Part shown: piece after piece, positions 45,239 through 52,996 of the stretch
Numbering within the stretch: position 1 is the first letter of the stretch
How the letters are laid out: the number at the start of each line of letters is the position of its first letter
Origin: an uncultured Chitinophaga sp.
GTDB lineage: Bacteria; Bacteroidota; Bacteroidia; Cytophagales; Cyclobacteriaceae
Reading direction: 5' to 3'
Assembly: GCA_902168205.1 (NCBI GenBank)
Contig: CABHOK010000003.1
Span: forward strand, 1,364,001 to 1,428,000
DNA: 64,000 nucleotides
The notes under the pieces: model-generated
What the model was told of the DNA's origin: nothing
Databases searched by the model: none
Seen by the model: only the letters and a program-made list of their open reading frames with translations
Program-made: the position numbers and the translations under genes

Positions 45239-46925
45239 CCAGCCTGTTGTGATAGTAATATAATGTGTTGAAGTCTTTTGTGATAATATTTCCTTCGCGA
45301 TTCAGCAACAACGGACGTTTCAAGTGAAATATACCAACGTTATCAAGTCCATGACGAATCACCAGATCGATCTGTCCTTTCAGGTGCGTTGCATGGTATA
45401 CCTTGCCTTCATCTTTTAATTTATAGATATGCTTGCGCACACGCTTACAGGTTTCGCGAAACTCTTCGTACGGTATAACCTGGTCTTCCTCCGGTAAGCG
45501 AAGCAATCCAAACAGATCAAGCTTCGAGTGTTTCTTCTGCCACATCTCGAACGCAACAAAGGCAACCAGGTGGCTGGCGAATACACGGTTGATGCGATGA
45601 TATTCGAATACGATCTTCTGACTGAGCATGCGGGTATATTCGTCTTCGCGCTGCTTATCGATCGTTACATGTTCATCGCTTACAAAGTAATCACGCGTAT
45701 CAATTACCCTTCCCTGTGCATCCAGACTATTACCGTCATCATCTACATAATTACCCATTACATCAAGTCCGCGGCCAATGGAAACAGATATGTTAGAACC
45801 TTTGGTGAAGAACTTGAAGAGGAATTGCAGCAACTGCCAGCTGCCGTATTTATCCTGTTCAGGTAAATAACGATCCTGACCTTTAACAGAAAGATAGTCA
45901 TCAATCAGATCGGGAGCTTCCAGTACAAAGTGATAATTGAGTGTTACCGGTACTACAAATATTTTACGAACTTCTTCGGTGCTGTTGCTATCAACAGCGT
46001 CCAGGTAGAGGTTTCGTTGTGCTTCAACGGCCGAGCTGAGCAAGCCCAGCTTCAATTGTTTTTCGATGGCGCCAGAACGCGAACGTGTTCCACCCGGGAA
46101 GAATAAACTATGCGCACCTTTCTGTATCGCCAGGGTTGAATATAGTTTCAACGTTTCGAGGTAGGGCAGGTTCTTCTTTCTGCGGTCTACTTTATAGGCA
46201 CCAAGACTATTCATAAAGTAAGCGAATATCTTGATGTTGAAGAGATTCAGTCCGGCACCATATATAAATGCAGGCAATCCTAACGAATGGATTACCCAAC
46301 CTATCAATATAGAATCGAGATTGCTGAAGTGAGTCGGTACCATAATGACAGTACCCTTGGTAGCGAGGTTACGCAGTTGCTTTACCTTGCCAACAATATG
46401 TATCTTATCACGGAGGGTATAGCGGTTTCGGAAGAATGCTCCGAATTTTTTAACCCGCGCGCCATTTAATAAGCGGGCAAACCAGAACTTAACAATCTCG
46501 CGCGTTACTTTATATGAGCTCGCATTAAAGTTACCGGCAATTTCGTTGGCGTAACGCGAAACAATTCGATGCAGAATTTCCTCAGCTTTAGCCTGGGCTT
46601 CTTCGGCAGGCTTGGTATCAAGCCCTACCATGTCGTCTTTAATGGTAGCCCAAAAGCGAGGTTCATCTACCGGGTCAACTCGCCAGCGGTTACGCTTCAT
46701 GCGTTGCTGTTCGCGGTAAACAGTAGTTTGAAGTTCGTCTAAAAGTTGTTTCGTTGTCGGACGCAGTTCCTTAACACGTGCAATAGACTTCTTTGCAACT
46801 TCTTCTATAAACTCCTTCCGGTTTTTACTTAACTGATATACAGGCCAGTCGGGTATACCTTCCAGGATAGGTTTATACTTCTTATTCTTATTTTTCTTCT
46901 CTACGACTTCCATTCGGGGACGCAA
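45210..46925 (-). CDS. Glycerol-3-phosphate acyltransferase (PlsB-like, LPLAT family)
   Basis: A 571-aa acyltransferase of the lysophosphatidic/glycerol-phosphate family. Motif I is VPTHFSNLDSILIGW (~197-211; HX4D), motif II lies near GAGLNLFNIKIFAYFMNSLGAYKVDR, and motif III is SLFFPGGTRSRSG. The long N- and C-terminal extensions with Arg/Lys-rich helices resemble PlsB. It should acylate glycerol-3-phosphate, which the overlapping gpsA product supplies. The pairing (29-bp overlap) supports the assignment; the first-step enzyme in many bacteria is PlsX/PlsY, so the annotation could be a different LPLAT. Confidence 0.85.
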   Translation of the reverse strand: MRPRMEVVEKKNKNKKYKPILEGIPDWPVYQLSKNRKEFIEEVAKKSIARVKELRPTTKQLLDELQTTVYREQQRMKRNRWRVDPVDEPRFWATIKDDMVGLDTKPAEEAQAKAEEILHRIVSRYANEIAGNFNASSYKVTREIVKFWFARLLNGARVKKFGAFFRNRYTLRDKIHIVGKVKQLRNLATKGTVIMVPTHFSNLDSILIGWVIHSLGLPAFIYGAGLNLFNIKIFAYFMNSLGAYKVDRRKKNLPYLETLKLYSTLAIQKGAHSLFFPGGTRSRSGAIEKQLKLGLLSSAVEAQRNLYLDAVDSNSTEEVRKIFVVPVTLNYHFVLEAPDLIDDYLSVKGQDRYLPEQDKYGSWQLLQFLFKFFTKGSNISVSIGRGLDVMGNYVDDDGNSLDAQGRVIDTRDYFVSDEHVTIDKQREDEYTRMLSQKIVFEYHRINRVFASHLVAFVAFEMWQKKHSKLDLFGLLRLPEEDQVIPYEEFRETCKRVRKHIYKLKDEGKVYHATHLKGQIDLVIRHGLDNVGIFHLKRPLLLNREGNIITKDFNTLYYYHNRLVGYDLEKFI

Positions 46926-46982
46926 AATAGTGAAAAGTTGAACGTTATCGGTTATTCCTTAAATCATTAGGCCATACGATGA

Positions 46983-47321
46983 TTAACCTATCGCATTCAA
47001 CCTGTTACGAAGACTGGCTCCCATGGCTTCGAATCGGGTTAGCGTTTCATGGATAAAGGTTTCATCGACCAGCGCCTGCAAGTCTGCTTCCGATGTTACA
47101 TCATATTCATGGATCTTAAAAGTCTGCTCCAGAAAGCCCTGTTCAAACTTGATCAGGTAGCGGTTGTTCCAGGCAAAAAGTGTGATCTTACAATCCGGAT
47201 GCGGAATTTCTCCAACTACGCGCATATAAGGTCGTGTTAAATATATGTTAAGCCCGTAAAGTTCAGTGATTTGAACCGAAGGATCAAAACTTGGCGCATC
47301 AGAAAATATATTCGTGATCAA
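46983..47321 (-). CDS. Conserved-looking hypothetical protein (112 aa)
   Basis: A 112-aa soluble protein with no signal peptide. The N-terminal half alternates strands (ITELYGLNIYLTRPYMRVVGEI, CKITLFAWNNRYLIKFEQG, FLEQTFKIHEYDV), and the C-terminal half is helical (LQALVDETFIHETLTRFEAMGASL). It resembles a compact alpha+beta domain; the family is not recognised. It lies upstream of the acyltransferase (57 bp) on the same strand, and a 56-aa coiled-coil gene precedes it by 53 bp, so the three may be co-transcribed. Confidence 0.75.
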   Translation of the reverse strand: MITNIFSDAPSFDPSVQITELYGLNIYLTRPYMRVVGEIPHPDCKITLFAWNNRYLIKFEQGFLEQTFKIHEYDVTSEADLQALVDETFIHETLTRFEAMGASLRNRLNAIG

Positions 47322-47374
47322 AAAATAGTAATGATCGGTGCCTTTCTTCGGTAAAAGCGTGAGAATGAAGAGAA

Positions 47375-47545
47375 TTAGGATTCTGTTAGAATTAGCTGTG
47401 CTTTAACAGAACTGAGCTCCTTTTCAAGATTTTTATAAACCGGGCTGTTGTGAAGTTGATCAAATTTCATTTGTCGGATAAGGCGTTGAAGTTCCAGCTC
47501 GCGTCTCAGCAAGGAAGCCTTCAAGGCTTTAGGATCAGGTTTCAT
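47375..47545 (-). CDS. Small coiled-coil protein (56 aa)
   Basis: An unlisted small gene: ATG at 47545, TAA at 47375. The 56-aa product begins MKPDPKALKASLLRRELEL and is helical, with regular leucines (LLRRELELQRLIRQM, LEKELSSVKAQLIL) and a conserved-looking SPVYK turn, as in a helical hairpin. It is soluble. No family is recognised. It starts the minus-strand series that runs through the 112-aa protein to the acyltransferase and gpsA. Confidence 0.65.
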   Translation of the reverse strand: MKPDPKALKASLLRRELELQRLIRQMKFDQLHNSPVYKNLEKELSSVKAQLILTES

Positions 47546-48095
47546 GAGTAGGTTAAGGTGATTGGTTTTGGCTGAGACGAAGATATTGTATAAAACCTAA
47601 AGTGAAAAAAGATGGGGTATATTTTTTTAGCGTGAAAGTGTAATTGAAATGGAGACACACGCAAACCAAAGCTGGTAAATGAAATATAGCCGTGCCGGAG
47701 TATATCTCTTGAAAAAGAAGTAATACGCTTCGCACAAGGTTAAGTTCTCCCGATCCTAAACATTCTCAGAATATGATATGTCAATACTACTGCTGCTCAT
47801 CATGAGCTATCGGAAGAACGAACTTCCATCAAAATTATCTGCGAAAATCTGCGACTTCTGCCGGCATAAAAACAACAGAACTCTGCGGTGGTGAGTAAAG
47901 ATCAAGGAGAAGCAACGCAAGTTCCAACGGAACGGGTTGAAAGCGGGTCTATACTATTAAAAACCAGTCAGGTGAAGAATAAAAAGCGTTTTATACCGTT
48001 AAAGTAGTTGACCTTTCCATATCCACTGGAAGATTTTATATTGTAACTTATCGTATTCTTTTGATGTTGATCAGCAGGACAATACATTTACATCC
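47546..48095. other. Long intergenic region with degraded TCTGCG repeats
   Basis: 550 bp before the large type IX secretion cargo gene. It contains ATCTGCGAAAATCTGCGACTTCTGC and a following ACTCTGCGG (47837-47897), short direct repeats of the TCTGCG kind, and A/T-rich tracts. No frame with clear coding character is present. The region near 48083 (TACATTTA) resembles a -7 box but is only 5 nt before the ATG, so it is not taken as a promoter. Confidence 0.5.
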
Positions 48096-51044
48096 ATGAA
48101 GGCGCCCTTTTTAACCCGAAGTATGCTGCGAGGAATTTTCCTCGTACTTTGTTTCATTCTGTCTGGCGTAGCTGCATTTGCAACTCACTTGCGTGCAGGA
48201 AATATCATTGTTAGAAGAATCGGTGCCTGTAGTGCACGAAAGTATAGCATTACCGTGATAGTGTATACCAACACGCTGAATACAAATGTTTTATTCGGTG
48301 GCGACCAGGATTATCTTGACTTCGGTGATAAGAGCCCGCGTATACTCATTCCGGAAATCGGTCCGGGACATCCCAACTATTCAGTGATCGATCAGCAACG
48401 CGGTATTGCCCGCGCATTCTATACCGTGGAGTATACCTATGGCGGTCCGGGCCGTTACACCATCAGCTATGTTGAGCCGAACCGTAACGAAGGTGTGCTT
48501 AACATGGATAACTCGGTTAACACAACATTCTATATCGAGACACAAATCGTTATCGATCCTTTCCTCGGTTGCAGTACACCTGCTGATCTTACTATTCCTC
48601 CCATCGACAGAGCCTGCTCTGGTAAAGCTTTCTTCCACAACCCGGGTGCTTACGATCCGGACGGAAATGATAGCTTGTCGTACGAGATGGTAGTGCCTTA
48701 CCGCGATCGCAATGCTACAGTACTGAACTATAAAGCTCCGAACGATCCTAAATTTTATGTTGATTATGCTACCGGCAATGAGACAGACGATGGTCCTCCT
48801 ACCTTCAAGATCGATGCCTTTGACGGAACCATTACCTGGGATGCTCCGGGCTTTGCGGGTGAATATAATATAGCCTTCATTGTACGCGAGTGGAGGAAGG
48901 TACTTGGCAAATGGGTAGCCATGGGATATGTGAGACGCGATATGCAGATCATTGTTGAAGATGACTGTAACAACCAGCGCCCAGACCTGGAAGTGCCTGA
49001 AGATGTTTGTATAGAAGCAGGTAAAACTTTAAAAGAAACGATCATCGGAACGGATCCGGATATACCACCGGATAAAGTAAAAATCGAAGCGTTCTCGCAA
49101 ATATTCGAATTGATACCATCTGAATCTCCGGCTACATTTTCACCGGACCCCGCTATATTTCAGAACTCACCGGGTAAACTGGAGTTTGAATGGAATACTA
49201 CCTGCGAACATATTCGTGAGCAACCGTACCAGGTGGTGTTCAAAGTATCGGATAGCAGGAGCAATGGTGTGTCGCTCGTAACCTATAAGACCTGGCGGAT
49301 AAAAGTTGTCGGTCCTGCACCAACGTGGAATGACGCACAACTCAATCTCAGTAACCGAACGGCAACCATCAAGTGGGATCCGTATACCTGTATCAATGCA
49401 GAAAAGATCCAGATATGGCGAAAGGTTGACAGCACTTCGTTCAGGCCGGATAGCTGCCAGACGGGTATGCCGGAGTTTCTCGGTTATGAAAATATAGCAA
49501 CCATAGCTGCCAAGACTTCTACCGGTACACAGGTAACACAGTATATAGATGACAACGAAGGTAAAGGACTTGCACCGGGAGCAATGTACTGCTACCGACT
49601 CGTAGCGACATTTGCATTGCCCGATGGTGGTGAAAGCTATGTTTCTAAAGATACTTGTGTGGGACCTATACCTGCCGATGTACCGATCATTACGCATGTT
49701 AGTGTTCAAAAAACAGGTACGGCCGATGGACAGATCCGCGTAAGCTGGAAGCGACCGTTTGATGCGAATAAAACAACATACCCGCCACCGTATGAGTATA
49801 GAGTATACAGAGCAGTTGGGTATACACGCGGAACAGACTCTTTATTAGTACAAACTACGAACGATACTACGTTCGTGGATCAGGGATTGAATACGGAAGA
49901 GAGTATATATAATTATAGCATTGCCGCTTATTCTCCGGGCTCACCACTGACAAATAAATTCGTGGGAACATCGGAAGTTGCTTCTGCTGTAAGACTCGAT
50001 ACAAAATCACAAGTAGGACAAATTCAATTGAACTGGACGGCTGTAGTACCATGGTCTAACCAGATACAATCACATCCACGCCACTTGATATACCGTGGAC
50101 CAGAAGGATCAACCGAGGATCAACTGGTATTGATTGATAGTGTAGATGCTACAGTTGATGGACAGGTATATGTCGACAAGGGCCAGTTTAACAATACACC
50201 GCTCGATGAAGGTACTACCTACTGCTACCGCATATTGACACGTGGAGGGTATGGTAATCCAACAAAAATACCGGAGCCACTCGAAAACTTCTCGCAGATA
50301 ATCTGTGTGCAGCCGGGTGATAGTATACCTCCGTGTAAACCTATATTAACGGTTGATCTGCTCGACTGCGATCAGTTTAAACTGCAGCAGAACTCGTGCG
50401 ATAATTCAACCTATACCAACGTGTTGAACTGGACGAACGATGCCTCTGCAGAATGTCAGGCTGACATTGCCAGCTACAGAATATACCGTTCGGCAACTCC
50501 GGGAGGCGAAAGTGTATTCCTGGCGCAGGTACCGGCTGTTCAAACTACCTATTCAGATGTAGGCCTACCTTCGTTCGCACGATGTTATACTATTGTTGCT
50601 GTAGATCGCTCCGGTAATGAAAGCGAACCAAGTGAACCAGTATGTAACGACAATTGTCCTTACTACGAATTGCCAAACGTGTTTACACCGAATGGCGATG
50701 GCAAGAATGATGAGTTCAGTGCATTTAACATTCGTGATTATTTGAAGAACTGTCCAAACCCTGAAGATTGTACAATACCACAACACCTCATTGAAAAATG
50801 CGCACGCTTTGTCGATAAGGTTAAGTTCAAGGTATTTAATCGTTGGGGGCAGGAAGTATACTCGTACGAATCAGGTAGTGAAAACAGTATATATATCGAC
50901 TGGGATGGTAAAGATGAAGGTGGCGTAGAACTCGCACCGGCCGTATACTACTATGTAGCAGAAGTAACATTCTTTACGCTCGATCCGAATAACAGTGTGA
51001 AGACCTTTAAAGGATGGGTTCACCTCGTGGATGGACAACAATAA
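48096..51044 (+). CDS. Type IX secretion cargo, gliding-motility-associated C-terminal domain (type B)
   Basis: A 982-aa secreted protein with a signal peptide ending GVAAFATHLRAG (~32). The N-terminal ~300 residues hold a beta-rich region (VTVIVYTNT, DPDGNDSLSYEMVVPY, FDGTITWDAPGFAGEYNIAFIV) like Ig/PKD-type domains. Several fibronectin-like modules follow (~430-860), and the C-terminal ~100 residues are the T9SS type B sorting domain: NVFTPNGDGKNDEF, KFKVFNRWGQEVY, WDGKDEGGVELAPAVYYYVAE. Such proteins are exported by the type IX system and often anchored or released at the surface, where they act as adhesins. The stop overlaps the next gene by 14 bp. Confidence 0.94.
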   Translation: MKAPFLTRSMLRGIFLVLCFILSGVAAFATHLRAGNIIVRRIGACSARKYSITVIVYTNTLNTNVLFGGDQDYLDFGDKSPRILIPEIGPGHPNYSVIDQQRGIARAFYTVEYTYGGPGRYTISYVEPNRNEGVLNMDNSVNTTFYIETQIVIDPFLGCSTPADLTIPPIDRACSGKAFFHNPGAYDPDGNDSLSYEMVVPYRDRNATVLNYKAPNDPKFYVDYATGNETDDGPPTFKIDAFDGTITWDAPGFAGEYNIAFIVREWRKVLGKWVAMGYVRRDMQIIVEDDCNNQRPDLEVPEDVCIEAGKTLKETIIGTDPDIPPDKVKIEAFSQIFELIPSESPATFSPDPAIFQNSPGKLEFEWNTTCEHIREQPYQVVFKVSDSRSNGVSLVTYKTWRIKVVGPAPTWNDAQLNLSNRTATIKWDPYTCINAEKIQIWRKVDSTSFRPDSCQTGMPEFLGYENIATIAAKTSTGTQVTQYIDDNEGKGLAPGAMYCYRLVATFALPDGGESYVSKDTCVGPIPADVPIITHVSVQKTGTADGQIRVSWKRPFDANKTTYPPPYEYRVYRAVGYTRGTDSLLVQTTNDTTFVDQGLNTEESIYNYSIAAYSPGSPLTNKFVGTSEVASAVRLDTKSQVGQIQLNWTAVVPWSNQIQSHPRHLIYRGPEGSTEDQLVLIDSVDATVDGQVYVDKGQFNNTPLDEGTTYCYRILTRGGYGNPTKIPEPLENFSQIICVQPGDSIPPCKPILTVDLLDCDQFKLQQNSCDNSTYTNVLNWTNDASAECQADIASYRIYRSATPGGESVFLAQVPAVQTTYSDVGLPSFARCYTIVAVDRSGNESEPSEPVCNDNCPYYELPNVFTPNGDGKNDEFSAFNIRDYLKNCPNPEDCTIPQHLIEKCARFVDKVKFKVFNRWGQEVYSYESGSENSIYIDWDGKDEGGVELAPAVYYYVAEVTFFTLDPNNSVKTFKGWVHLVDGQQ

Positions 51045-51438
51045 CCATATCACGGTTCTTTTTGATGGCGTCTGCAATCTTTGTAACGGCACGGTTCAGT
51101 TTGTAATCAAACGCGACCGTGCCGCTATATTTCGCTTCGCATCCCTGCAGTCAGACTATGCGCAGGCTTTGCTTCGCCGGGTAAATCTCCCGACAGATCA
51201 GCTCTATAGTGTTATCGTAATCGAAGATGGTGTGGCGTACCAGAAAAGCGATGCAGCTCTTCGAATCGCCAGGCATCTCTCGGGCGTTTGGCACTGGCTA
51301 TATATCCTTCGCGTGGTTCCGAAATTTATCCGCGATGGCCTCTATAACTTTATCGCCACCAACCGCTACCGTTTTTTCGGAAAGCAGGATCACTGCATGA
51401 TTCCCACACCGGAATTAAAGGCCCGTTTTGTCGATTAA
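51031..51438 (+). CDS. DCC family thiol-disulfide protein (YuxK-like, DUF393)
   Basis: A 135-aa protein with the family motif DGVCNLCNGTVQFVIKRD (~13-30), a CxxC preceded by D-G. FRFASLQSDYAQALL and SDAALRIARHLSG are also conserved in the family. These proteins have a thioredoxin-like fold and are predicted to handle disulfides, with little experimental work. The start overlaps the preceding secreted cargo gene by 14 bp, so it is co-translated. Whether it helps the cargo is unknown. Confidence 0.9.
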   Translation: MDNNNHITVLFDGVCNLCNGTVQFVIKRDRAAIFRFASLQSDYAQALLRRVNLPTDQLYSVIVIEDGVAYQKSDAALRIARHLSGVWHWLYILRVVPKFIRDGLYNFIATNRYRFFGKQDHCMIPTPELKARFVD

Positions 51439-51511
51439 GACGCTGCTATTCTCACATTTCAGCTTTTTACTATTTTTGGGCGCGGATTAGTTATCCCGAT
51501 CCGAAAAATTT

Positions 51512-52384
51512 ATGAAGGCATATGTATTTCCAGGACAAGGTGCACAGTTCACCGGAATGGGTAAAGACTTGTATGAATCAAGTGCAAAGGCAAAGGCTCT
51601 GTTCGATCAGGCCGATGAAATTCTCGGCTTCAAGCTGACGAAGATTATGTTCGAAGGAACAGCCGATGAACAAAAACAAACCAAAGTAACACAGCCTGCT
51701 ATATTTCTGCATTCAGTAGCCGTAGCGTTGGCGAACGATACATTTCAACCCGATATGGTTGCAGGACACTCGCTCGGTGAATTTTCCGCGCTGGTCGCTA
51801 ACAAGACACTGTCGTTTGAAGATGCTTTGAGACTCGTGTCCAAACGCGCTACAGCCATGCAGCATGCCTGCGAAATCAATCCATCTACAATGGCTGCCAT
51901 CCTGGGCCTTGATGATAAAGTAGTAGAAGACATCTGTGCATCTATCGATGACGTTGTAGTAGCTGCTAACTATAATTGTCCGGGACAACTTGTTATTTCC
52001 GGAACCATAAAAGGCATCGAAATAGCCTGCGAAAAAATGAAAGCAGCCGGAGCGAAGCGCGCGTTGCCATTGCAGGTAGGAGGGGCATTCCACTCACCAC
52101 TTATGGAACCTGCCCGCGCAGAATTAGCCGCAGCCATCGAGAGCACTACATTTGCACAGCCTATATGCGCGGTATATCAGAATGTAAATGCACTCCCATC
52201 AACAGATATAGCAACGATTAAGAAGAACCTGATCGCACAGCTTACAGCTCCTGTACGCTGGACACAATCTGTTCAAAATATGGTAAAAGACGGCGGTAAA
52301 ACGTTCATCGAATGCGGTCCCGGAAAAGTACTTCAGGGCCTCGTGAAGAAGATTTCACCCGAATCTGAAGTTGCAAGCCTTTAG
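51512..52384 (+). CDS. fabD: Malonyl-CoA-[acyl-carrier-protein] transacylase
   Basis: A 290-aa enzyme. GQGAQFTGMGKDLYE starts the family's signature, and GHSLGEFSALVANK carries the nucleophile Ser (~90). The C-terminal KVLQGLVKKI follows the FIECGPG motif. It transfers malonyl from CoA to ACP, supplying the FabF step. It lies 74 bp after the DCC gene; an inverted repeat follows and may serve as its terminator. Confidence 0.96.
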   Translation: MKAYVFPGQGAQFTGMGKDLYESSAKAKALFDQADEILGFKLTKIMFEGTADEQKQTKVTQPAIFLHSVAVALANDTFQPDMVAGHSLGEFSALVANKTLSFEDALRLVSKRATAMQHACEINPSTMAAILGLDDKVVEDICASIDDVVVAANYNCPGQLVISGTIKGIEIACEKMKAAGAKRALPLQVGGAFHSPLMEPARAELAAAIESTTFAQPICAVYQNVNALPSTDIATIKKNLIAQLTAPVRWTQSVQNMVKDGGKTFIECGPGKVLQGLVKKISPESEVASL

Positions 52385-52444
52385 TGTGTTTACGTGTGTA
52401 CGGGTTTAGGTGTTTATGTTAATGCACGTACACACTTAAACGCG
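52384..52444. repeat. Inverted repeat between convergent fabD and folK, GTGTGTACG type
   Basis: GTGTGTACG (52394-52402) and CGTACACAC (52427-52435) are a perfect 9-bp hairpin inside longer degenerate arms of GTGTTTACGTGTGTA. The right arm reaches the folK stop codon. Placed between convergent genes it could serve as a bidirectional terminator. The units match those at 12154-12279. Confidence 0.75.
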
Positions 52445-52936
52445 TACCAGCGGAGACACGTCAAGCGTGTCGTTGCAGAGGGTGAGGAGTTCGCGGATGG
52501 ACTTTTGTTCAACCGGGTGGATTACGTCAGCTGCTATTTCGGCAAGTGGTATTAAGGTAAACTTTCGGTTGTTCATGCGTGGGTGTGGTATAGTAAGTTG
52601 TTCACGCTCAACAATAACATCACCGTAAAGGAGTATGTCAATATCCATGGTGCGGGCGCCCCATGCTTCGGTTCGTACGCGCCCCATTGCCTCTTCGATA
52701 TTCTTTGTAGTTCGCAGCAAATCGTCTGGAGAAAGTATAGATTCGATTTCAATTACCTGGTTATAAAAATCCGGTTGATCGGTTTTGCCCCACGCAGCCG
52801 TTACATATACCGCGGACGCTTTCATGATTTTTCCTGCTTTTGCCTCGATTAGTGCACGGGCTGCGGCTAAATGCTGACTCCGATCACCCAAATTCGTTCC
52901 TAACAAAAGAAAAATGCCGTTGTTCATGTCATGCAA
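52436..52936 (-). CDS. folK: 2-amino-4-hydroxy-6-hydroxymethyldihydropteridine pyrophosphokinase
   Basis: A 166-aa enzyme, the family size. LLLGTNLGDRSQHLAAA (~10-26) begins the fold; VRTEAWGARTMDIDILLYGD contains the metal-binding Asp pair DIDIL, and LTIPHPRMNNRKFTLIPLAEIA is the C-terminal motif. It makes the pyrophosphoryl intermediate of folate synthesis. It is convergent with fabD across the short inverted repeat. Confidence 0.95.
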   Translation of the reverse strand: MHDMNNGIFLLLGTNLGDRSQHLAAARALIEAKAGKIMKASAVYVTAAWGKTDQPDFYNQVIEIESILSPDDLLRTTKNIEEAMGRVRTEAWGARTMDIDILLYGDVIVEREQLTIPHPRMNNRKFTLIPLAEIAADVIHPVEQKSIRELLTLCNDTLDVSPLVRV

Positions 52937-52996
52937 ACATACTTTTTTTATTCGGGGGCGTATTGCTTAATTTCGAACCTTTAAAGTCTTATACGT

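Noticed and set aside
47778-47894. A 38-codon plus-strand frame with a leucine-rich start (MSILLLLIM)
   Set aside because: Its second half lies in the ATCTGCG-type repeat, and its composition is not protein-like; treated as chance.
48083-48090. TACATTTA as a -7 box for the T9SS cargo gene
   Set aside because: It is only 5 nt from the ATG, so the transcript would begin at or after the start codon.
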